Source of the DNA: an uncultured Porphyromonadaceae bacterium
Lineage (GTDB): Bacteria; Bacteroidota; Bacteroidia; Bacteroidales; Muribaculaceae
Reading direction: 5' to 3'
Length of the DNA stretch: 64,000 bases
NCBI GenBank assembly: GCA_900547825.1
Contig: URII01000002.1
Location: 31,249 to 95,248, forward strand
Every line of letters begins with the position of its first letter. Position 1 is the first letter of the stretch. The notes below the pieces were generated by a model. It saw only the letters and a list, made by a program, of their open reading frames with translations, searched no databases and was not told the origin of the DNA. Both the position numbers and the translations under genes were made by a program. Positions 18,103 to 26,156 of this stretch are shown piece by piece.

Positions 18103-19463
18103 GCGTTGCCGCCGGTTTTAGTAACCACCCTCATATGGCTCTGCGGATAGCGGAGCACCACACAGCTCGCCTCGGTCACCACCACCGCCTCGGTGTTGCG
18201 CTGGCCGCTCTTCTTGAGGTCAAGGCGCTCGGTGCGGAAAGGCACATGGCTGTACTTGGTGAGATATTCGGGATCCACGATAAGGCCGTCGTCGGCATGG
18301 CCGCACTGGTCCATAACCTCGGAGTGCACCACCAGCAGCACACCGAACTTGGAGCGCACCTCGCTGAAATCTATGCCCCAGCGCACATACCCCTCGGCAG
18401 CGCCCACAGTCTTGGCATAGTCGAGCTTGTTGAGCCTCTCTATCAGCCCCGAACCGGCCACGAGCACCTTGCGTTTCGATCCGGCATGTCCGGTAAAGGC
18501 CGCGCGGGTGAGCTCCACAATAGTGTCGTGGGTAAGCTGCTCAGGCACAGCGAACGTGCGGTCGGTCTGGTTCCATATGCCGCCCGTAAGCATCACTTCC
18601 TCGCGGGTGCGGGGATTGACGAGGCGCATCTTCTCGCCGAACATGAAGTTCTTCTCCATGCCCATGCGCATGTCGATTATGGCCACTTCCTCCTCGTCGC
18701 TGAAAGTCCAGCCCACCTCCTTGTTGGCTATTTTCTGGAACGTGGACTGCTCCACCTGGGCCTTGAATATCTGGCAATAGTTGTCGGTTTTCACCGGAAG
18801 GGCCTGAAACTGCGCAGTCTGCACATCCAACTCGGCTGCCGCGCGGCCCATGCGTACCATCCGGGAACCCGCATCGGCCTCAACGTCGTCGTCCATACCT
18901 ATCAGGATCACGCTCACAGTGCCGGACTCATCCTTGCCGGTGACATATCCCACTACACCCTTGGTTCCGTCGGGCTTGGCCATGTCGGGAAACAGAATGG
19001 TTTCGGTGGCGTCGAATATATCGTCCACAGGCTTGATTTTCCACACATTGCGGCCACCCGACATCTCACTCGAGCCTGCATCGATGCCGCGCTGCATGGT
19101 AGTTTCAGTGGGGCGGGTATCCACCGAATAATATTCCACCACCATGGAGCCGCATTTGCGTGCCCCGGCCAGGCGCGTTATCTGGTCGATGGGGGTGGCC
19201 ATGGGACGTATGCGGGTCACTCGGCGGTCGATCTCGGAGCGCAGCAAACCCGGCGCCACTTCCTCGGTTATGGAGGTAGTGAGCGGCCCTCCGCCCACAT
19301 GCTTGCCCAAACCGGCCTGACCGGCCACCACCGTAACGGCGAGCTGCGCCATTTCGGCGTTCCCCTCCACAAGCATCCACACCACCACGGCAACAGCGGC
19401 CAAAGCCATCACCACCATCCTGAACCCTTCACTCTTTACAACAGCAAAAATCTTTTTCATCAT
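18099..19463 (-). CDS. SU10-like phage major capsid protein with N-terminal hydrophobic extension
   Basis: 454 residues. From about residue 50 the sequence matches HK97-fold major capsid proteins of the SU10/DUF5309 type: 'GKHVGGGPLTTSITEEVAPG', 'DRRVTRIRPMATPIDQITR', 'GSMVVEYYSVDTRPTETT', then 'EVGWTFSDEEEVAIIDMRMG' and a C-terminal beta section. The first 37 residues (MMKKIFAVVKSEGFR, then a 17-residue hydrophobic stretch) look like a membrane anchor, which is unusual for a capsid. A second start at residue 38 (MAQLAVTV, base 19352) has GGAGGGG nine bases upstream on the minus strand and would give a normal capsid N-terminus. Both starts remain possible. The neighbours are scaffold-like and adaptor-like genes. 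Confidence 0.8.
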   Translation of the reverse strand: MMKKIFAVVKSEGFRMVVMALAAVAVVVWMLVEGNAEMAQLAVTVVAGQAGLGKHVGGGPLTTSITEEVAPGLLRSEIDRRVTRIRPMATPIDQITRLAGARKCGSMVVEYYSVDTRPTETTMQRGIDAGSSEMSGGRNVWKIKPVDDIFDATETILFPDMAKPDGTKGVVGYVTGKDESGTVSVILIGMDDDVEADAGSRMVRMGRAAAELDVQTAQFQALPVKTDNYCQIFKAQVEQSTFQKIANKEVGWTFSDEEEVAIIDMRMGMEKNFMFGEKMRLVNPRTREEVMLTGGIWNQTDRTFAVPEQLTHDTIVELTRAAFTGHAGSKRKVLVAGSGLIERLNKLDYAKTVGAAEGYVRWGIDFSEVRSKFGVLLVVHSEVMDQCGHADDGLIVDPEYLTKYSHVPFRTERLDLKKSGQRNTEAVVVTEASCVVLRYPQSHMRVVTKTGGNA

Positions 19464-19480
19464 AATTTTAAATCGAACTT

Positions 19481-19506
19481 TTCGGACTTAATCGGACATA
19501 TCCGAC
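19481..19506. repeat. 10-bp unit TCGGACTTAA, short copy
   Basis: TTCGGACTTAATCGGACATATCCGAC: two direct units and an inverted one, in the leader between the scaffold-like and capsid genes. The same unit recurs at 20020-20057 and 24471-24517. Confidence 0.6.
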
Positions 19507-19511
19507 AAAGC

Positions 19512-19552
19512 CACATAATTACTAATTCCTAAATTCTAATTTCTAATTAATT
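19512..19552 (-). repeat. AT-rich post-stop element after the scaffold-like gene
   Basis: Minus strand, starting at the stop codon: AATTAGAAATTAG then AATTTAGGAATTAG. Same orientation relative to the gene as the copies after 3476 and 24755. Confidence 0.5.
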
Positions 19553-19921
19553 ATCCCACACACTCGGGCGCACATAGCGCAGAAACTCACCGTCGTAGTC
19601 GCCCCCCGAAGCCTCGGGAGCGTCATCGCCGGGAGCCTCCCATATGCCCGGCTCGGCCATGCGCCGCGCGGCCATCTCGTTGCGTCCCTGAAGGCGTCCG
19701 CGCTCCTCAGCCTGCGCCACCGCAGCCGCTACAGCTGCCTCCACGCGCCCGGCCACAGCCTCTTCCACCATGGCGCGCACAGCTTCGGCGTCAATTGCCG
19801 GATTAGTCGCCTGCAACGGCTCCGGAGCAGAAGCCTCATCCCCCGCTACCTGCGGCGCATCGTCGGCAGAAAGCACCTCTGCCGCAGCCTCAATAATCTC
19901 TACTTTTTCGTCCATAATCAT
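19547..19921 (-). CDS. Scaffolding-like acidic coiled-coil protein
   Basis: 124 residues, very acidic and Ala/Glu-rich, with a central helix of coiled-coil character ('AVAGRVEAAVAAAVAQAEER', about 63-82) and a low-complexity N-terminus. Small acidic helical proteins just upstream of a major capsid gene are usually head scaffolds or scaffold remnants, and this is the most likely role. No protease domain is present. An in-frame start two codons later (MDEKVEIIE) is equally possible. First gene of the cassette. Confidence 0.6.
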   Translation of the reverse strand: MIMDEKVEIIEAAAEVLSADDAPQVAGDEASAPEPLQATNPAIDAEAVRAMVEEAVAGRVEAAVAAAVAQAEERGRLQGRNEMAARRMAEPGIWEAPGDDAPEASGGDYDGEFLRYVRPSVWDN

Positions 19922-19948
19922 TGAATTGTTAAAGGATTAAACACACTG

Positions 19949-19956
19949 CAAAATTA
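19949..19956 (-). promoter_or_regulatory. -7 element before the phage-head cassette
   Basis: Minus-strand TAATTTTG (19956-19949), about 28 bp before the first start codon of the cassette. The -33 element is not clear. Confidence 0.4.
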
Positions 19957-19997
19957 CCCCCGCCCCCTACCCCATTCCATGCGAAAACATCAGAATC

Positions 19998-20140
19998 AAT
20001 GAGGAATTAGGAATTAGCAATCGGACATTTCGGACTTAATCGGACTTAATCCGACAACGGGAATTAGCGGACACTTTGGCCAATTTGTACGCCGGCGGTG
20101 GGCTGACGTCCGAAAAGTCCGAAAAGTCCGAAAAGTCCGA
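19998..20140. repeat. Intergenic cluster of short repeats
   Basis: The 418-bp gap 19922-20339 holds no gene. It contains an AT-rich GAGGAATTAGGAATTAGC element (20001-20018), three to four TCGGACTTAA-type units (20020-20057), and three perfect tandem copies of TCCGAAAAGT plus TCCGA (20109-20140). Units are 10 bp, close to one helical turn. There are no spacers, so it is not a CRISPR array. Confidence 0.8.
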
Positions 20141-20215
20141 TTGCGTACGTTCATGCCCCGATTGCGTCCGCCCACGCCCACACTGTTAAACTTTCTTAAC
20201 CAAGATTATTTTTTC

Positions 20216-20246
20216 ATTGTCAATTCCTACACTTTATTTAATTTTG
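20216..20246 (+). promoter_or_regulatory. Promoter of the giant repeat protein gene
   Basis: ATTG (20216-20219), a 19-nt spacer and TAATTTTG (20239-20246). A start near 20252 gives a leader of about 88 nt before the ATG at 20340. Confidence 0.55.
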
Positions 20247-20339
20247 CGCGAATCACCATGAATCACTACGGATGCTCGTAAAATTCGCAAGATTCTCCTT
20301 GGAATTTATTTTATCTTAACACATAAACCAATTAACCAA

Positions 20340-23300
20340 ATGAAAAAACTAATTTTGTACTTGGGCCTTCTGTGCGCTCTTTTCTCCGTGCCACAGGTAG
20401 CCTTAGGCCAACTTATGCTCCGATTCTACGAAGGATCAGGCGATTACAACTACACCTCGCAAAACGGCGGCACATACACTTGGACCGGCGTAACCGCCAA
20501 TGCGAACGAGCAATTCAAGATTGCCGACAGCAACTATAGTGAGGGCAATGACTACGGCGGCGGTCTTAAAATCGAAAACCTTGACCAAGATTATACCCTT
20601 ACAGCAAAGGGTAGCAATCTTACTCTCGGCTTTGCCATTACCTCCGACATGGTGATCACCTTCAACAAGGACACGGGAATCCTGAAAGTCACCAATGGTG
20701 GCGGCGGCAGCGAAACGTTTGAGCCGTACTATCTTGTAGGCGGCCACAACGGTTGGACAAACGGCTGCACAGATGCCTGGAAGTTCAGCACCACCGACGG
20801 GAAGGTCTACACACTCACCACCCCGTCAAATATAAACCTTGGCACCAAGATGTTGCTGACAAGCAACTCTGCATGGGAAAACAAATACGGATCCAACGCC
20901 GCAGTGACAACACTCGGCACTCCGATCACCATTGTTTCCAACGGCAGTGATATCACCACCAACATAGCCATTCCCGCAGGAACAGAGGTTACACTCAACC
21001 TCTCCGAAAAGACCCTGCAGTTCGGCAATGAACCCGCAAAAGTTCCCGAAGAGCTGTTCTTCCGCTATAATCCCACCGGCGCCGCATCAGGCGAAGATGT
21101 ATGGTCGTTCGGCCACACCATGGACAAATCAGGCGATAAATTCAAAGCCTCCGCCACTTTCACAGGCGAGGACGGTGGCCTGATATGCTTTGCTTCCAGA
21201 CGCTACAACGGATGGACCGGAACCGACAACTACGGACCTCGTGGCGCATCTTCCAACCTGACCGTCAGTGAGGGCACTTACGAAATGGCTCTCGGCAACA
21301 CAAACTCGTGGAAACTGCCCAAAGGCACATACAACTTTGTGTGTGATTTCACCGATGCTGCCCATCCCACAGTTACTTTCACAAAAATAGGCGGCGATGA
21401 TGAAAACATCCCCGCTGTGCTCTACTACCGCTATTCAAACAATGGAGGAAGCTGGATATACAGCCAGACTACAATAAAATCAGAGGACGGCAAATCGTTC
21501 ACAGGCGGTCCTGTAACTTTCACCGGCACCACAGGCAACAACTACATATGCTTTGCCGACAAATCCGCTGCCGGATGGGGAGGGGATAACAACTATGGTC
21601 CCGATTCATCGACTGACCTCCCGGCTGAAGCCGGTGTGGCCTACAAGGTAGTGAAAGGCAACACCAAGTGCTGGAAACTTCCTGAGGGCACATACACCTT
21701 CAAGATAGATTACTCTGACTCCAGCAATCCTACTGTTACCTTCACATCCACTACGACTAATGTACCCAGTCGCCTCTTCTTCCGCTACACCACATCTGAA
21801 AACAAAGCCACCGGTGCAGCCCACGAACTCTCATGGGTATACAGCAATCCCACAACCAAGAACGGCTCCAAATTCAAAGGCTCCATATCGCTTGTGAAGG
21901 ACAACGGCGGCGCAGTATGTTTCGCCACCCGCGAACGCGCAGGCTGGACCGGCGACTACAACTTCGGCCCGAAGGATGCCACAGCCAACATAGAAGGTAC
22001 CTCGGGAAGCACCTCCGACATGGCTTTCGGCAACACTTATGCGTGGAACCTGACCAAAGGCATATGGGAATTCGAGTGTGACTTTACCGATCCTGAAAAT
22101 CCCACAGTGACATTTACCCGCACAGGTGATGCCACCGTCGACGACCATAACAATTCGTCATGCACAGCTACCAAAGTGTTCATCGTAGGCACCGTGACCG
22201 CCGGCGGCTGGAACGCAGTGGCAGACAAAAACCAGATGATGCACATTGCCGGCCCGAACTACACTTTCACAGTGCCGGTAGACGCCACATGGACCTCGGG
22301 TACAGGCTTCAAGATTCTTGAAGGTTCGGATCTCAGCTCCGATCCCAAATACGGCAACACCACTTCCATCACAGCCAACACACCCACCCGGCTCACTGCA
22401 TCCAACGGCACAGGCGGCGATGCCTCGACAGCACGCAACGTACCGGCAGGAGCTACTGTGGACTACAACATCGACACCCACACCATCACCATTTCCTACT
22501 CTTCGAGCGGGCCGAACACCGACGTGGCTGACCTCTGGACAGTGACAGCATCACCCTCCAGCCCGCAATTCTACCTCGTAGGCGACCACTTCAACAACTG
22601 GAAGCCAAATCCCGGCTACCGCATGACCGCCAGCGCTACCGGCGCCGCCAACGAATATGAACTCACGCGCTTCACAGTGCAGGAGGGCACACGGTTCGCA
22701 ATCCGCAAATATACCGGTGCCGGCTCATATGAGGAATGGGGCCTTTCAGCCGATACCAATATTGACGGCAAGGGTGAAGTGCCCGTTGCCACACGCGGCG
22801 GCAAAGCCTATGTATGGAACAACGGTGTGACCATGATCTCGATCACCTACAACGACAACACCAAGAAACTGACTGTGACACCCCACATCGACGTTCCCAA
22901 CCAGGGTAATTTCGAAGGTGGTGTACATGGCGTGCCCTATGTGGCTTTTGTAGGAAACAACCTCGCGCAGTATCCCGGTAACACTACCACCGACGGAGCT
23001 TCAACCACCAACGGATGGCACAACGGATGGCAGGCTTACTCCACTCAGAACAAACGCTACATCCTCGACGGCGATCTGGCCGACGTAGGTGAGGACGGAC
23101 AGGCTGTATACAATCTCATATGGCCCCCACGCTACCGCATAGACTTTGCTGACAACAACAATACCAACACATGGACTTCCGATGGTATATCATTCACTCT
23201 TGACCCTGAAGTTACCAACAAGAAACTTACCAAAGAGGAAGCTCTCAACGAATTGAAACTTCAGGGCGTGGAAATGAATCCCGAAGATATTGAATCCGTG

Positions 23301-24354
23301 CCCGATAATGCCGAATGGACCCGCTACAACACCCGCAACACCTTGATCGTAGGACGCTACAAACTTTGGTCAGGCTGGGGCGGCGAACAAAACGAAGGTA
23401 GCGCCGACTGGTCGCATCATCATAACTGGGGCCGCGGCACATTCAATGCCAGCGGGTCAAACACCGTGGAACCCAATGTGGTCTATATAGCTCTTGACGA
23501 GGAAAACAACCAGCAGGGCGGCAACTTCAATTTCGACGAGGCCGGCCAGTATTTCCGCCAGTTCTCGTTCTACTCGGCCCGCTATACGGAAAACGGACAG
23601 GATAAATACAAATACTATCGCCAAGGTGAAGACCGGAGCCAATGATTTCGACCACACCAAGTATCTCTGGCACCAGTCTATGCCTGCCGACCATGACGCC
23701 ACCATCCATGACCATTTCAATGGTGGTAACGAGGTGACATCGTTCTATGCCGGACATGGCCAGAACCAGTTCTTCTGCACCGTCGACCACCGCAGTGATG
23801 ATGCATCAAGAGGTTTCGGCGTGATAAGTGACTGGGAAGCCGGTAATTTCATGGCAGATGCCACTGACAATGAGAAGGACTGGTACACAGGAAAGAAAGT
23901 ATACCGCAAGGTGCACCACGTACACCACGAAGCACGCTACTTCGATGCGTCCACTCCCTATGTGGCTCATTCTGCCTGGGCTTTCCCGCAGACTTCGTAT
24001 CTTCCTGTCACGGCACAGTTCTACTACAACTACAAAATGCTGACTTCTTACGATGATGTGACTGTAACGGATGCCTCAGCAAGTGATGTACGTGCCAAAG
24101 TTCCTGCCAAAGTTCCTGCCGCCACCCGCGATTTTGCCGATGTCCTTGCAGGTGCGACTGTCAATGTGCCTCTCGGCAATGCCAGGGCAGTGGCATGGGA
24201 TGAACCGACCACAGGCATCGACAATGTGCTTGACAATGACGATGCTGCACCTATAGAATACTATGACCTTCAGGGCCGGAAGGTGGAGAATCCTGCGGCA
24301 GGTATCTATATCTACCGCCAGGGCTCGCGCACCGGCAAGGTCCTGATTAAATGA
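20340..24354 (+). pseudogene. Giant SusE/F-like repeat protein with T9SS tail, split by a frameshift
   Basis: The first frame (20340-23645, 1101 residues) starts with a signal peptide and ends abruptly after 'KYKYYRQGEDRSQ'. The natural continuation ('TGANDFDHTKYLWHQ' onward) is in the +1 frame and runs to 24354, ending in a T9SS sorting tail ('YYDLQGRKVENPAAGIYIY'). Restored, the protein would have about 1338 residues. It contains three similar modules of about 115-120 residues (near 239-352, 359-470 and 478-597). Each starts with an FFRY/YYRY motif, has 'ICFA..R/K..GW.G..NYGP' in the middle and ends 'PTVTFT'. Outer-membrane SusE/SusF-like beta modules ('YYLVGGHNGW', 'FYLVGDHFNNW') flank them. 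As read, the short form lacks its secretion signal. No slippery heptamer is seen. Sequencing error is a real alternative. Confidence 0.8.
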
Positions 24355-24431
24355 ACTGAAGTCTTAATTTACACAATGAAAAGTTAAATGTAACACAACC
24401 ATAGTTTTTTTATTTGGTAAAAATTCCAAGA

Positions 24432-24466
24432 AAGGCCGCTTCTGTCGTGATGACAGGGGCGGCCTT
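24432..24466 (+). terminator. Terminator after the giant repeat protein
   Basis: Stem AAGGCCGC-TT-CTGTC / GACAG-GG-GCGGCCTT with a 5-nt loop, 78 bp past the stop codon. A T-rich stretch (24406-24412) lies on the opposite side, so it could also stop minus-strand transcripts. Confidence 0.55.
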
Positions 24467-24470
24467 GTCA

Positions 24471-24517
24471 ATCGGACTTGATCGGACTTGATCGGACTTA
24501 ATCGGACTTAATCGGAC
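24471..24517. repeat. Tandem array of the 10-bp unit ATCGGACTTA/G
   Basis: Four full copies and a 7-bp partial copy, in register: ATCGGACTTG twice, ATCGGACTTA twice, then ATCGGAC. Confidence 0.9.
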
Positions 24518-24525
24518 GGCGGGCG

Positions 24526-24664
24526 ATGGCCCCAACCTCTCCGAGGTAGGGGCGGCGATGGAGTGGGCGCCCCCATGAACCTCGCTGCGCTCGGTGCATG
24601 GGGTTTGCTCATGGCTTCCACCTCTCCGAGGTGGGTGCTGGCCGGGCGGAGAGGTTGGGGCCAT
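24526..24664. repeat. GC-rich nested inverted-repeat element
   Basis: Outer arms are a perfect 18-bp inverted repeat: ATGGCCCCAACCTCTCCG (24526-24543) and its complement at 24647-24664. Inside lie two ACCTC-TCC-GAGGT palindromes (24535-24547, 24619-24631) and a CCCCATG / CATGGGG pair (24571-24577, 24597-24603). The core CTCGCTGCGCTCGGTG is of the kind often dispersed in Bacteroidetes genomes. About 139 bp, with no coding capacity; REP- or MITE-like. Confidence 0.75.
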
Positions 24665-24697
24665 AGGTCGTGCCGGCGGGCGACGGAGCGGCAAGCT

Positions 24698-24725
24698 AAA
24701 AAAGCCGGGGGGGGCCCGGCTTTTT
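24698..24725 (-). terminator. Bidirectional intrinsic terminator of the glp operon
   Basis: AAAAAAGCCGGG, a 5-nt G loop, CCCGGCTTTTT. Located 30 bp beyond the porin stop codon on the minus strand, it should end the glp transcript. Confidence 0.85.
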
Positions 24726-24727
24726 CA

Positions 24728-24752
24728 ATTGCTAATTTCTAATTCCTCATTA
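24728..24752 (-). repeat. AT-rich post-stop element after the porin gene
   Basis: Minus strand: AATGAGGAATTAGAAATTAG, almost identical to the plus-strand copy at 19999-20018. Confidence 0.55.
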
Positions 24753-24754
24753 GG

Positions 24755-26098
24755 TCAGAAGGTGAACTGGACGCGGCCCTGGATGGTGTTGAAGTTGCTG
24801 TCCTGGCCGAAGCGGTCGCGGTCGAGGTGGTTGTAGTTGTATTCAAGCATCACCTGGACGAATTTGTTGAAGGAGTAGTTGGCGCCGAGGGTGAGGGAGT
24901 GGAGGTCGCCGCCGCCGATTGACATGGAGGTGGCGGGGTAGTCGGCTATCACGCCTCCGGGATAGTATTGGTCGCGGCCTGCCGAGTAGTATTCGCCGCT
25001 CACTTTGTCGTTGAGCTTGGTGTAGCTGTAGCGGGCCACTACCTCGAGGGCTTTGCCGGGGAGTCCGCCGAGAAGGGCTTCGGCGTCGTTGTACTTGTAG
25101 TCGGGGCCGAATATCTTGTAGCCGCCTTCCACATATACGCCGTTGAAGTTGTTGCTGCCCAAGGGGTTGCCGGCCTGCCATGACTCAAGGGTACCCCATG
25201 AGTCGATGGAGCCGAGGTTGGCTTCGAACAGGGCTTTGTCATCGCGTTTCTTTGTCACATGCTTGTACATGAACTCGCTGCGTACGAAGTACTTTGGAGC
25301 CACCCACATGAGTTCGGCACCGAGGCCGTAGACATTGCGTGCATAGGGTATGATGGCCTCCACGAAGGGCTGCGGGTCAACGTATGTCTCCATGGGGGTG
25401 GAGAGCACGAGTTCGGTTTTCTTGACGCCGTTCACGTCATCGCCGGTGTTGAGGAGCTGATAGGTGAAGTCGGCCCCGATGTGGAGTGTGTGCCCGTCGG
25501 AGTTGATGGGGCGCCATACCCAGCGGCCTCCGGCGCTGACACCCTGATAGCCCGATTTCTGGTCGTTGTAGAGGTTTTCGGCGAATACACCCATTCCGGT
25601 GTAGAAGGGCTTGTTGTAGTAGCTGTAGGCCACTCCGAGCTGACGGCCCGGAGTGAGGGCCATTACGGGTGCGGCGCGGGTGATGAAGTGCATTGATCCG
25701 AGCGATGTGTTGCGCTCGATACCTCCGCCGGGATTCTGGAAGTAGCCCACTTTGATGGAGTTGACCCCCTGCCATTTGCCCACGGGGTCGAAGTTGTAGC
25801 GCAGGAATATGTTTTTCTGGCTGAATTTGCCCGAGGAGAAGTCGAAGTCGGCATAGAAATACCAGTTTTTGTAGGCCATTGAGGTGCGTATGCGTGCGTC
25901 GGTGAGCTTGGCGCCGGATTTCATGGGGGTGTAGTCGGTGTGATACCATGCGGCGTCCATCATGGCGCGTGCTCCGATGGTGAAGTGGAGGCTCTCGTCC
26001 TTGTTGTCGATCTTGACTGTGGGGTTCGAGTCAAAGTCCTGTGCCGCGGAGGCGAGGGTGGCTGTGGCCGCGAGGGCCAGCAATATATGTCGTTTCAT
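24755..26098 (-). CDS. OprO/OprP-type outer-membrane porin
   Basis: 447 residues with a signal peptide (to about residue 19, SAA-QDFD) and alternating aromatic beta-strands of a 16-18 strand barrel. It ends in Phe ('NTIQGRVQFTF'), the usual outer-membrane insertion signal. Motifs such as 'TDARIRTSMAYKNWYFYADF' and 'VGYFQNPGGGIERNTSLGS' fit the phosphate-selective porin O/P family. As the last gene of the glp operon, 58 bp after glpQ, it probably admits glycerophosphodiesters or other phosphorylated compounds to the periplasm (inference from context). Confidence 0.85.
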   Translation of the reverse strand: MKRHILLALAATATLASAAQDFDSNPTVKIDNKDESLHFTIGARAMMDAAWYHTDYTPMKSGAKLTDARIRTSMAYKNWYFYADFDFSSGKFSQKNIFLRYNFDPVGKWQGVNSIKVGYFQNPGGGIERNTSLGSMHFITRAAPVMALTPGRQLGVAYSYYNKPFYTGMGVFAENLYNDQKSGYQGVSAGGRWVWRPINSDGHTLHIGADFTYQLLNTGDDVNGVKKTELVLSTPMETYVDPQPFVEAIIPYARNVYGLGAELMWVAPKYFVRSEFMYKHVTKKRDDKALFEANLGSIDSWGTLESWQAGNPLGSNNFNGVYVEGGYKIFGPDYKYNDAEALLGGLPGKALEVVARYSYTKLNDKVSGEYYSAGRDQYYPGGVIADYPATSMSIGGGDLHSLTLGANYSFNKFVQVMLEYNYNHLDRDRFGQDSNFNTIQGRVQFTF

Positions 26099-26156
26099 TA
26101 TTATGCTATGTATGAATGTGTTGGTGTGTGATGTGATTTAAATGCCGGAACCATAA

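Noticed and set aside
18135..19532. Open frame of about 465 codons on the plus strand, His-rich
   Set aside because: Antisense to the capsid gene, which has clear family motifs; a by-product of codon bias.
20109..20140. Tandem repeats considered as a CRISPR array
   Set aside because: Units are directly adjacent 10-mers with no spacers, and no cas genes are present.
23600..23645. Programmed +1 frameshift in the giant repeat gene
   Set aside because: No slippery run, rare codon or stimulating hairpin is seen at the junction; mutation or sequence error is simpler.
24526..24664. Integron attC site
   Set aside because: The palindrome is perfect and GC-rich, without attC core sites, and no integron integrase or cassette array is present.
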